A program made the position numbers and the translations under genes. A model generated the notes under the pieces. The model was not told the origin of the DNA. It made no database searches and saw only the letters and a program-made list of their open reading frames with translations. Shown piece after piece: positions 1 to 5,567 of a DNA stretch of 6,167 bases. This stretch comes from Candidatus Limnocylindrales bacterium (GTDB lineage Bacteria; Chloroflexota; Limnocylindria; Limnocylindrales; CSP1-4): positions 1-6,167 of the forward strand of contig JARLHH010000242.1 of assembly GCA_031292335.1 (NCBI GenBank), given 5' to 3'. How positions within the stretch are numbered: the first letter of the stretch is position 1; every line of letters begins with the position of its first letter.

Positions 1-1
1 C

Positions 2-349
2 GCCCACGCCCCGACCGGGATCGCGCCATTCGACTTCCGCGCGGGCGACGTCTACGCGGTCATCGATCCCGAGAATCCCGATCCCGCCGTCCTGGAGGCG
101 GCGGTCCGCTTCGCCCGTCTGCTGGCGATCGCCTCGCTCCGGGAGCGGGAAGTGGAGGTCGACGCCGACGCAATCGCTGCCGCGTTGACCGGGATCCGCG
201 AGCAGCTCGAGCAGCTCCGGGGCCTCAAGTCGACGCTGACGTCGGTGGTCAACAGCACGAAGGACGTCCAGGCGGGCCTGGACCGCCTGCGGGACTCGAT
301 CCTCGCCCGCGTCGCCGAGGCCGAGGCGGAGCTCCGGGCCACGGGGTAG
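2..349 (+). CDS. C-terminal fragment of an unrecognised protein, cut by the window edge
   Basis: The reading frame is open from base 2 and ends at TAG 347-349, giving 115 visible residues; the true start lies outside the window. A GTG at 152 could be read as a start, but the frame stays open and protein-like to the edge, so I treat this as a 3' fragment. The first part reads as a compact segment containing APFDFRAGDVYAVIDPENPD. The rest is charged and helical, rich in Ala, Leu, Glu and Arg, with heptad-like spacing (for example IREQLEQLRGLKSTL and LDRLRDSILARVAEAEAEL), so a C-terminal coiled coil is likely. There are no cysteine clusters, membrane segments or catalytic motifs. The tail loosely recalls RmuC-like or DUF2130-like coiled-coil proteins, but that is a weak impression, not an assignment. 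It is separated from hoxE by about 400 bases and is probably not part of the hydrogenase unit. Confidence 0.75.
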   Translation, partial: AHAPTGIAPFDFRAGDVYAVIDPENPDPAVLEAAVRFARLLAIASLREREVEVDADAIAAALTGIREQLEQLRGLKSTLTSVVNSTKDVQAGLDRLRDSILARVAEAEAELRATG

Positions 350-361
350 TCGCGGCTCCCA

Positions 362-381
362 CTGCGCAGCCAATCGCGCAG
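362..381 (+). terminator. Possible weak stem-loop after the upstream gene
   Basis: CTGCGC (362-367) and GCGCAG (376-381) form a perfect 6-bp stem around an 8-base loop, starting 12 bases after the TAG of the upstream gene. The position suits a transcription end, but there is no T tract after it. In GC-rich DNA a 6-bp stem can easily arise by chance. Confidence 0.2.
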
Positions 382-438
382 ATCGAACACATCCCGGAGC
401 GGGCGGCGCATCGGCGGGGGCCGGCGTTGCCCGCTTCG

Positions 439-482
439 TGGAGCCCATCTGGAGCTCGTGTGGAGCTCATCGGGCGCTCGAC
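439..482 (+). repeat. In-phase 11-base direct repeats, candidate operator
   Basis: Three adjacent 11-base units begin at 439, 450 and 461: TGGAGCCCATC, TGGAGCTCGTG and TGGAGCTCATC. The first and third differ at one base, and all three share TGGAGC-C. A fourth, weaker unit at 472-482 (GGGCGCTCGAC) keeps 7 of 11 positions of the third. The period is one DNA helical turn, so the same face would be presented at each copy. Direct repeats of 11 bases are the known layout of binding sites for OmpR/PhoB-family response regulators. No regulator gene is present here, so assignment to that family is only inference. The array sits about 270 bases before the hoxE start and about 175 bases before the candidate -10. 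Confidence 0.5.
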
Positions 483-646
483 GCGCGAAGCCTGACGCGT
501 TCCCGACCGCCAGGTTCATGGACACGCCGCGCCGCATCCCGCTCCCGCAGAGTCAGCGCCCAGGCCGGCGCCCCGGGGCCGGACTCGGGCAAAGCGGCCC
601 CCAAGAACCGGGAATTGCGGCCCGCTTCTGCGCCGCCATCCCTTTC

Positions 647-652
647 TATGAT
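647..652 (+). promoter_or_regulatory. Candidate -10 element for the hox operon
   Basis: TATGAT matches the sigma-70-type -10 consensus at five of six bases and stands out in GC-rich surroundings (CTTTCTATGATCGA). No good -35 hexamer lies 16-18 bases upstream; the TTGCGG at 615-620 is 26 bases away, which is too far. If used, the transcript would begin near 659, leaving a leader of about 90 bases before hoxE. Confidence 0.25.
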
Positions 653-695
653 CGACGAGGTGGGCCAACGGGTCCCGCCCAAGCTCGTGATAGAC

Positions 696-719
696 GCGCC
701 GGCTGTGACATGTCGGCGC
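696..719 (+). promoter_or_regulatory. Stem-loop in the hoxE leader with TGTGA/GACATGTC in the loop
   Basis: GCGCCG (696-701) pairs with CGGCGC (714-719). A G-T pair and a C-G pair extend the stem inwards to 8 bp, leaving an 8-base loop, TGTGACAT (704-711). The overlapping GACATGTC (707-714) is a perfect 8-base palindrome, and TGTGA is the classic CRP/FNR-family half-site word, though no matching TCACA arm follows. It ends 18 bases before the hoxE ribosome binding site. It could act as RNA structure, as a protein site, or be chance. Confidence 0.25.
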
Positions 720-737
720 TTGCCTTCCGCAATAACT

Positions 738-745
738 GGAGGGGG
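738..745 (+). promoter_or_regulatory. Ribosome binding site of hoxE
   Basis: GGAGGGGG lies here, with GGAGG (738-742) six bases before the ATG at 749. It is the best Shine-Dalgarno match in the leader. It decides in favour of the ATG at 749 over the in-frame ATG at 710, which has no such site in front of it. Confidence 0.75.
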
Positions 746-748
746 CAG

Positions 749-1240
749 ATGCCCGTCCTGTACCACAAGCCGCCCCCGCCGAGCGACGACAAGCGCTGGA
801 AGATCGTCGAGACGCGGATGCGCCGCCTCGGCGATCGCCCGCCGGCCCTGATCGAAGCCCTGCACGCGGCGCAGGAGGCGTTCGGTTATCTCGACACCGA
901 CGCCCTCAACTACGTCGGCGACACGCTGGGGGTCCCCCACTCCCGCGTCTATGGCGTCGCGACGTTCTACTCGTTCTTCACCCTCAAACCATCGGGCGAG
1001 CACACCTGCGTCGTGTGCACCGGGACGGCCTGCTACATCAACGGCGCCAAGGACATCCTGGCCGGTCTCGACCGCGCGCTCCACGTCAAGCCGAAGGAGA
1101 CGACGGCGGACGGGAAGATCTCGGTGCTGACCGCGCGATGCCTGGGCGCGTGCAGCCTGGCACCCGCCGTCATCGTCGACGGTGACGTGAAGGGCAAGGT
1201 CAACGTGGGCGATCTGGTTGCCCAGCTGGAGGCAATGTGA
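749..1240 (+). CDS. hoxE: HoxE, 2Fe-2S subunit of the bidirectional NAD-linked [NiFe] hydrogenase
   Basis: This protein of 163 residues is a NuoE-like (24 kDa, thioredoxin-fold) subunit. It passes electrons within the diaphorase half of the cytoplasmic Hox hydrogenase. The N-terminal helical part (about 15-80) contains the family pattern ALIEALHAAQEAFGYL and the conserved YGVATFYSFF segment (68-77). The 2Fe-2S ligands are all visible: Cys90 and Cys95 in CTGTAC (C-x4-C), and Cys131 and Cys135 in CLGAC (C-x3-C). Length is normal for HoxE. The ATG at 749 is chosen for its strong ribosome binding site; starting at 710 would add 13 residues without family likeness. It is the first gene of the operon and overlaps hoxF by four bases (GTGA). 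NuoE of complex I is the main alternative, but the following HoxF, HoxU, HoxY and HoxH settle it. HoxE is typical of cyanobacterial-type five-subunit enzymes and is absent from the Cupriavidus soluble hydrogenase. Confidence 0.95.
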   Translation: MPVLYHKPPPPSDDKRWKIVETRMRRLGDRPPALIEALHAAQEAFGYLDTDALNYVGDTLGVPHSRVYGVATFYSFFTLKPSGEHTCVVCTGTACYINGAKDILAGLDRALHVKPKETTADGKISVLTARCLGACSLAPAVIVDGDVKGKVNVGDLVAQLEAM

Positions 1241-2892
1241 GCGAGATGCCAGCCGCCGCGCGGGCCGTCCGGCGCCGCGCGACCACCGAGGAAGTCCACG
1301 AGGGCCCCGCCCGCGCGACCGCGTACGTATGCGAGGCGGCCAGCTGCATGTCCGCCCAGGCCCACGACATCACGCTCCGCCTGGGCGAGAGCGCCGCACG
1401 GGCGGGCCTGAGCGATGTCATGGTCAAGCGTGTCGGTTGCCTCGGATTGTGTGCGGCCGGCCCGCTCGTCGAGATCGCCGAGACGGGCCGGCTGTTCGAC
1501 CACGTCCGGCCGGACGACGTCGAGGGCATCGTCGGGGCCCTCAGGAAGGTCAAGCCCACCGACACCCGGGCGTCGCAGGGACCATTCTTCGAGAAGCAAG
1601 TCCGAGTCGCCACCGAGAACATGGGTCGGGTCGACCCGGAGAGCCTCGACGACTACGTGGCGCACGGCGGCTACGAGGCCCTGCGCACCGTCCTCTCGGA
1701 GATGACCTCCGCCGAGGTCCGCGACCAGATCACCCAGAGCGGCCTCCGCGGCCGCGGCGGCGCCGGCTTCCCGACCGGCCTGAAATGGACGACGGTGGCC
1801 AAGGCCCAGGGGAGCCAGAAGTACGTCATCTGCAACGCGGACGAGGGCGACCCCGGCGCGTTCATGGACCGCAGCGTCCTCGAGAGTGACCCCTACCGGG
1901 TCCTTGAGGGGATGACCATCGCGGCGTTCGCCGTCCACGCCACCGAGGGCTACGTCTACTGCCGCGCGGAGTACCCGCTCGCCGTCGCCCGCCTGCGGAA
2001 CGCGATCCGGATGGCCCAGCGCGCCGGGTGGCTGGGCACCGGAATCGCCGACACCTCGTTCTCGTTCGACGTCCAGGTCCGCCTTGGCGCCGGCGCGTTC
2101 GTGTGTGGCGAGGAGACCGCCCTCATCGCGTCCGTCGAGGGCCGGCGCGGAACTCCGCGCCCCCGGCCGCCCTACCCGGCGATGCAGGGCCTGTGGGACT
2201 GCCCGACGCTCATCAACAACGTCGAGACATTCGCCAACGTCCCGACGATCCTGCGCAAGGGCGCCGAGTGGTACGCGGGGATCGGCCTCGGCAAGAGCAA
2301 GGGCACCAAGGTCTTCGCCCTCGCCGGCCGGATCGTCAACACCGGTCTCGTCGAGGTCCCCATGGGGATGACCCTGCGCGAGGTCGTGTACGACATCGGC
2401 GGAGGGATCATCGACGGCCGGCCGTTCAAGGCCGTCCAGACCGGCGGCCCGTCGGGCGGCTGCATCCCGGCCGAGCACCTCGACATGCCCCTCAGCTATG
2501 AGTCGCTCATCGAGGTCGGCTCGTTCATGGGCTCCGGCGGCCTGATCGTCATGGACGACACGTCGTGCATGGTCGATGTGGCGAAGTACTTCCAGGACTT
2601 CTGCCGCGACGAGTCGTGCGGGAAGTGCGTCCCGTGCCGGGTCGGCACCACGCAGCTCTGGATGATCCTCGACCAGATCACTCGCGGCCGGGCAACGCTC
2701 GACGACCTCGCCCAGCTCGAGCGCCTGGCCAGGATGATCCAGAGGATGTCGCTCTGCGGGCTTGGCCAGGGAGCACCCAACCCGATCTTCAGCACGCTCC
2801 GCTACTTCCGGGACGAGTACCTGGCCCACATCGTGGACCGCGTCTGTCCCGCCGGCGTCTGCACCATCGAGCCGGCAGAGGTGATGGCATGA
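1237..2892 (+). CDS. hoxF: HoxF, NAD(H)- and FMN-binding diaphorase subunit
   Basis: This 551-residue protein is the flavin subunit where NAD(P)+/NAD(P)H reacts. An N-terminal thioredoxin-like 2Fe-2S domain (about 28-100) has Cys32 and Cys37 (C-x4-C) plus Cys68 and Cys72 (CLGLC). This extra domain separates HoxF from plain NuoF. The NuoF-like core follows. GRGGAGFPTGLKW (172-184) is the glycine-rich nucleotide loop. CNADEGDPGAF (199-209) and GAGAFVCGEETALIASVEG (284-302) are the FMN/NAD(H) site signatures. The 4Fe-4S ligands are Cys461, Cys464 and Cys467 in SCGKCVPC, and Cys507 in SLCGLGQGAPNP. The domain order is complete and the length lies between cyanobacterial HoxF (about 530) and that of Cupriavidus (about 600). 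The start is GTG at 1237, overlapping the hoxE stop, with GGAGG at 1228-1232; an ATG three codons later (1246) is the alternative. The sequence does not show whether NADH or NADPH is preferred. Confidence 0.96.
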   Translation: MSEMPAAARAVRRRATTEEVHEGPARATAYVCEAASCMSAQAHDITLRLGESAARAGLSDVMVKRVGCLGLCAAGPLVEIAETGRLFDHVRPDDVEGIVGALRKVKPTDTRASQGPFFEKQVRVATENMGRVDPESLDDYVAHGGYEALRTVLSEMTSAEVRDQITQSGLRGRGGAGFPTGLKWTTVAKAQGSQKYVICNADEGDPGAFMDRSVLESDPYRVLEGMTIAAFAVHATEGYVYCRAEYPLAVARLRNAIRMAQRAGWLGTGIADTSFSFDVQVRLGAGAFVCGEETALIASVEGRRGTPRPRPPYPAMQGLWDCPTLINNVETFANVPTILRKGAEWYAGIGLGKSKGTKVFALAGRIVNTGLVEVPMGMTLREVVYDIGGGIIDGRPFKAVQTGGPSGGCIPAEHLDMPLSYESLIEVGSFMGSGGLIVMDDTSCMVDVAKYFQDFCRDESCGKCVPCRVGTTQLWMILDQITRGRATLDDLAQLERLARMIQRMSLCGLGQGAPNPIFSTLRYFRDEYLAHIVDRVCPAGVCTIEPAEVMA

Positions 2893-3605
2893 CCACCGTC
2901 TTCACGTTCCGGATCGACGGCAAGGACGTTGCCGGCTCCGAGGGGCAGACCGTCATGGAGGTCGCGGAGGAGAACGGGATCGACATCCCGGGCCTCTGCC
3001 ATCTCGAGGGGATCCACGATCGCGGCGCCTGTCGGCTGTGCATGGTCGAGATCGCGGGCTCCCCCAAGCTCGCTGCGGCCTGCATGACCAAGATCGCCGA
3101 GGGCATGGACGTCACCGCGCACTCGGACGTTCTGCTCGAATACCGGCGCACGGTCACCGAGATGATGTTCGTCGAGCGCAACCACGTCTGCGCGGTCTGC
3201 GTCGCGAACAATCACTGCGAGCTGCAGGACATGGCCGAGGGGTTGGGGGTGACCCACTTCGATCTGCCGCGGATCAGCCCCAAGGTCGACATCGACGCCA
3301 GCCATCGGCTGTTCGCGATCGACCACAACCGTTGCATCCTCTGTCTTCGCTGCGTCCGCGTCTGCGACGAGATCGAAGGCGCCCACACGTGGGACGTCAT
3401 GCATCGCGGCCTCGAGACCCGGGTCCAGACGGACATGGGGATCCCGTGGGGCGAGTCCACCACCTGCACGAGCTGCGGGAAGTGCGTCCAGGTCTGCCCG
3501 ACCGGCGCGCTCTTCGAGAAGGGCCGGGCGGTTGCCCGCGGCAGCAAGACCAAGCGGCCGTTCCTGCCCTGGATGAAGGTCGTGGCAGAGGAGCGTGGGC
3601 TGTGA
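2889..3605 (+). CDS. hoxU: HoxU, iron-sulfur electron-transfer subunit (NuoG N-terminal homologue)
   Basis: This 238-residue protein wires the HoxF flavin to the hydrogenase small subunit. An N-terminal ferredoxin-like domain carries a 2Fe-2S site: Cys37, Cys48, Cys51 and Cys65 (C-x10-C-x2-C-x13-C). A NuoG-type His/Cys cluster region follows with His99, Cys101, Cys104 and Cys110 (NHVCAVCVANNHCELQ). The His-to-Cys spacing is x1 rather than the x3 of NuoG, as I recall for other HoxU proteins. The C-terminal third has two ferredoxin-type 4Fe-4S motifs: Cys149, 152, 155 and 159 (CILCLRCVRVC), and Cys193, 196, 199 and 203 (CTSCGKCVQVCPTGAL). Length matches HoxU, not full NuoG, which also has a large molybdopterin-like domain. 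The ATG at 2889 overlaps the hoxF stop (ATGA), with GAGG at 2878-2881 seven bases ahead. Confidence 0.96.
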   Translation: MTTVFTFRIDGKDVAGSEGQTVMEVAEENGIDIPGLCHLEGIHDRGACRLCMVEIAGSPKLAAACMTKIAEGMDVTAHSDVLLEYRRTVTEMMFVERNHVCAVCVANNHCELQDMAEGLGVTHFDLPRISPKVDIDASHRLFAIDHNRCILCLRCVRVCDEIEGAHTWDVMHRGLETRVQTDMGIPWGESTTCTSCGKCVQVCPTGALFEKGRAVARGSKTKRPFLPWMKVVAEERGL

Positions 3606-4132
3606 GCAAGCCGCGGATCGCCACGGTCTGGCTGGACGGCTGTTCGGGCTGCCACATGTCCCTCATCGACCTGGACGAGCGACTTCTCGACATCTTCGAG
3701 CGAGCCGATCTCGTCTACAGCCCGCTCGTCGACTTCAAGGACTACCCGGAGGACGTCGACGTCTGCCTCGTCGAAGGCGCCGTCTCCAGCGAGGATGACC
3801 TTCACAAGATCAAGCTGGTCCGGGAGCGCACCAGGACGCTCGTCTCGTTCGGCGACTGCGCGGTGACGTCCAACGTCCCGGGCATGCGAAACCCGATCGG
3901 AGTTGGCCCGCTGCTGGACCGGGCCTACATCGAGAACGTCACGCTCAACCCGCAACTGCCGTCGGAGATCGTCCCGAAGCTCCTGCCGACCGCGACGCCG
4001 GTCCACCGGGTCGTCAAGGTCGACGTCTTCCTGCCGGGTTGCCCGCCGTCCGCCGACCTGATCTACACCATGCTCGATGACCTGCTATCCGGACGCGTCC
4101 CAGGCGTCGTCGGATCGCGGTTCGGGCGCTGA
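3602..4132 (+). CDS. hoxY: HoxY, [NiFe] hydrogenase small subunit
   Basis: This 176-residue small subunit holds the 4Fe-4S cluster nearest the NiFe site and passes electrons to HoxU. The four expected ligands are present: Cys14 and Cys17 in LDGCSGCHMSLID, Cys86 in SFGDCAVTSN, and Cys147 in FLPGCPPSAD. There is no Tat signal peptide and no medial or distal cluster domain, as expected for the short, cytoplasmic group 3d small subunits. The start is GTG at 3602, which overlaps the hoxU stop (GTGA). GAGGAG at 3588-3593 lies eight bases ahead, and the next in-frame Met (residue 19) would cut into the cluster motif. It is followed after 13 bases by hoxH, its partner. Small subunits of group 3b enzymes are related, but the flanking HoxEFU set supports HoxY. 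Confidence 0.95.
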   Translation: MSKPRIATVWLDGCSGCHMSLIDLDERLLDIFERADLVYSPLVDFKDYPEDVDVCLVEGAVSSEDDLHKIKLVRERTRTLVSFGDCAVTSNVPGMRNPIGVGPLLDRAYIENVTLNPQLPSEIVPKLLPTATPVHRVVKVDVFLPGCPPSADLIYTMLDDLLSGRVPGVVGSRFGR

Positions 4133-4133
4133 C

Positions 4134-4138
4134 GGGGG
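4134..4138 (+). promoter_or_regulatory. Unusual G-only ribosome binding site of hoxH
   Basis: GGGGG sits seven bases before the ATG at 4146, in the only spacer within the operon. It lacks the A of GGAGG, so pairing with 16S rRNA would rely on G-U and partial matches. Its position supports the ATG at 4146, which also begins the family N-terminus (MSRTITIDPVTRIEGH). Confidence 0.45.
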
Positions 4139-4145
4139 CATCGAC

Positions 4146-5567
4146 ATGAGCCGAACCATCACGATCGATCCGGTCACCCGGATCGAGGGCCATTCCAAGA
4201 TCACGATCCAGCTCGACGACCGCGGCGAGGTCGTCGACGCCCGGTTCCACGTCACCCAGTTCCGGGGCTTCGAGCGCATCACCCAGGGCCGCCCGGTCCA
4301 CGAGATGCCCGCCCTCATGGCCCGGATCTGCGGGATCTGCCCTGTCAGCCACCTGATCGCGTCGGCCAAGGCCGTCGACGACATCCTGGCCGTCGAGCCG
4401 CCGCCGACCGGGCAGGACCTGCGGCGGATCATCAACCTTGGCCAGATCGTCCAGTCGAACGCGCTGTCGTTCTTCCACCTCTCGTCGCCGGATCTGCTTT
4501 TCGGGTTCGACGCGGACCCGGCCGTCCGCAACATCCTCGGCGTGGCGCGCCAGAACCCCGGGCTCGCCAGGGACGGCATCGGCCTCCGGAAGTGGGGCCA
4601 GCAGATCATCGAATGGCTGGGGGGCAAGCGGATCCACCCCGAGGGGATCGTCCCCGGCGGGGTCGCGACGCCGCTCACGGCGGAGGTTCGCGACCGGATC
4701 CTGGCCGGCGTCCCCGAAGCGATCGCGGCGGTCGAGCGGGCGATCGCCTGGTACAAGACGGACATGCTGCGCTGGGAGGACGAGGCCGCCACGTTCGGCA
4801 ACTTCCGCTCGGCGTTCATGGGTCTCGTCGACCGCCACGGCAACGTCGATCACTACGGCGGGTGGCTCCGGGTCATCGACGCCGACGGCAAGTTCCTTGC
4901 CGACCGGGTCGACCCCAAGCTCTTCAACGACTACATCGGCGAGGCCGTCGAGCCCTCCTCGTTCCTCAAGTCGACGTACTGGAAGGCGATGGGCTACCCG
5001 GACGGCATCTACCGGGTCGGACCGCTCGCCCGGCTCAACGTGGCCGACCGGATGGGGACCCCGCGCGCCGACGAGGAGCTCGAGAAGTTCCGCTGGCGTG
5101 TCGGGCGCGTGGCGGGCTCGTCGTTCCACTACCACTACGCACGGCTGATCGACACGCTCCACGCCATCGAGAAGGTCGAAGAGCTCCTGCGCGGTCCGGA
5201 CATCCTCTCGAAGCACGTACGGTCGACCGCGGGCATCAACCGGAACGAGGGCATCGGCGTGTCCGAGGCGCCCCGCGGCACGCTCATGCACCACTACAAG
5301 GTCGACGACGACGGCATCGTCCAGTGGGCGAACCTGATCATCGCCACCGGCCACAACAACATGGCCATGAACCGGAGCGTTCTGCAGGTGGCCCGGCGCC
5401 ACGTCAAGGGCGACACGATCACCGAGCCGATGCTCAACCGGGTCGAGGCGGTGATCCGCTGTTACGACCCGTGCCTGAGCTGCTCGACGCACGCCCTGGG
5501 TCAGATGGACTTGCAGATCCAGCTGCTGGCACCCGACGGAAAGGTGCTGGACGAGCTGTCCCGTTGA
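4146..5567 (+). CDS. hoxH: HoxH, [NiFe] hydrogenase large (catalytic) subunit precursor
   Basis: This 473-residue subunit carries the NiFe(CN)2CO centre that makes or splits H2. The N-terminal signature DPVTRIEGH (8-16) includes Glu14. The first ligand pair is Cys62 and Cys65 in ARICGICPVSH, and the second is Cys443 and Cys446 in DPCLSCSTH. Other conserved stretches are GINRNEGIGVSEAPRGTLMHHY, split here as GINRNEGIGVSEAP and RGTLMHHY, followed by GHNNMAMNRSVLQVAR. All four nickel-binding cysteines are present, so the active site appears intact. After His449 there are exactly 24 residues (ALGQMDLQIQ to the end). This is the tail that a HoxW-type protease removes, and 24 residues is also the length known for Cupriavidus HoxH. 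The ATG at 4146 follows the 13-base spacer after hoxY. The stop overlaps the hoxW start (TTGA). Group 3d is favoured over 3b (HydA-like) by the HoxEFU neighbours and the DPCLSCSTH ending. Confidence 0.97.
   Translation: MSRTITIDPVTRIEGHSKITIQLDDRGEVVDARFHVTQFRGFERITQGRPVHEMPALMARICGICPVSHLIASAKAVDDILAVEPPPTGQDLRRIINLGQIVQSNALSFFHLSSPDLLFGFDADPAVRNILGVARQNPGLARDGIGLRKWGQQIIEWLGGKRIHPEGIVPGGVATPLTAEVRDRILAGVPEAIAAVERAIAWYKTDMLRWEDEAATFGNFRSAFMGLVDRHGNVDHYGGWLRVIDADGKFLADRVDPKLFNDYIGEAVEPSSFLKSTYWKAMGYPDGIYRVGPLARLNVADRMGTPRADEELEKFRWRVGRVAGSSFHYHYARLIDTLHAIEKVEELLRGPDILSKHVRSTAGINRNEGIGVSEAPRGTLMHHYKVDDDGIVQWANLIIATGHNNMAMNRSVLQVARRHVKGDTITEPMLNRVEAVIRCYDPCLSCSTHALGQMDLQIQLLAPDGKVLDELSR

Larger units (their letters stand above)
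350..748 (+). other. Intergenic leader upstream of hoxE
   Basis: No convincing gene lies in these 399 bases. The hoxE frame stays open back to 458, but the extra residues are Arg/Pro/Gly-rich and unlike any HoxE N-terminus. The stretch holds, in order: a small GC stem-loop after the upstream gene (362-381), an in-phase array of 11-base repeats (439-482), a GC-rich imperfect palindrome (about 563-582), a TATGAT hexamer (647-652), a stem-loop with a TGTGA word in its loop (696-719), and the hoxE ribosome binding site (738-745). This is the most likely place for the promoter and control sites of the operon. Confidence 0.7.

Noticed and set aside
563..582. GC-rich imperfect palindrome (CCGGC ... 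GCCGG) in the leader
   Set aside because: It forms only a bulged stem made entirely of G and C with no T tract; such stems are expected by chance in this composition.
615..652. TTGCGG (615-620) as -35 partner of TATGAT (647-652)
   Set aside because: The 26-base gap is well outside the usual 16-18 base spacing.
458..748. Upstream extension of the hoxE frame to 458, giving a 260-residue protein
   Set aside because: The added 97 residues are low-complexity Arg/Pro/Gly and unlike HoxE or NuoE N-termini, while the ATG at 749 has a strong ribosome binding site and gives a normal length.
1033..2829. Long open frame on the - strand (598 codons) opposite hoxF
   Set aside because: It is a shadow produced by GC-rich codon bias: no family motifs, Asp/Arg/Val/Gly-rich composition, and it lies wholly opposite clear hoxE/hoxF coding sequence.
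4014..5492. Long open frame on the - strand (492 codons) opposite hoxH
   Set aside because: The same explanation applies: biased composition, no recognisable domain, and full overlap with an unmistakable hoxH.
4592..5563. Extension of the hoxW frame upstream inside hoxH, giving 518 residues
   Set aside because: The upstream part is Arg/Gly/Pro-rich shadow translation of hoxH; the protease homology begins after the TTG at 5564.
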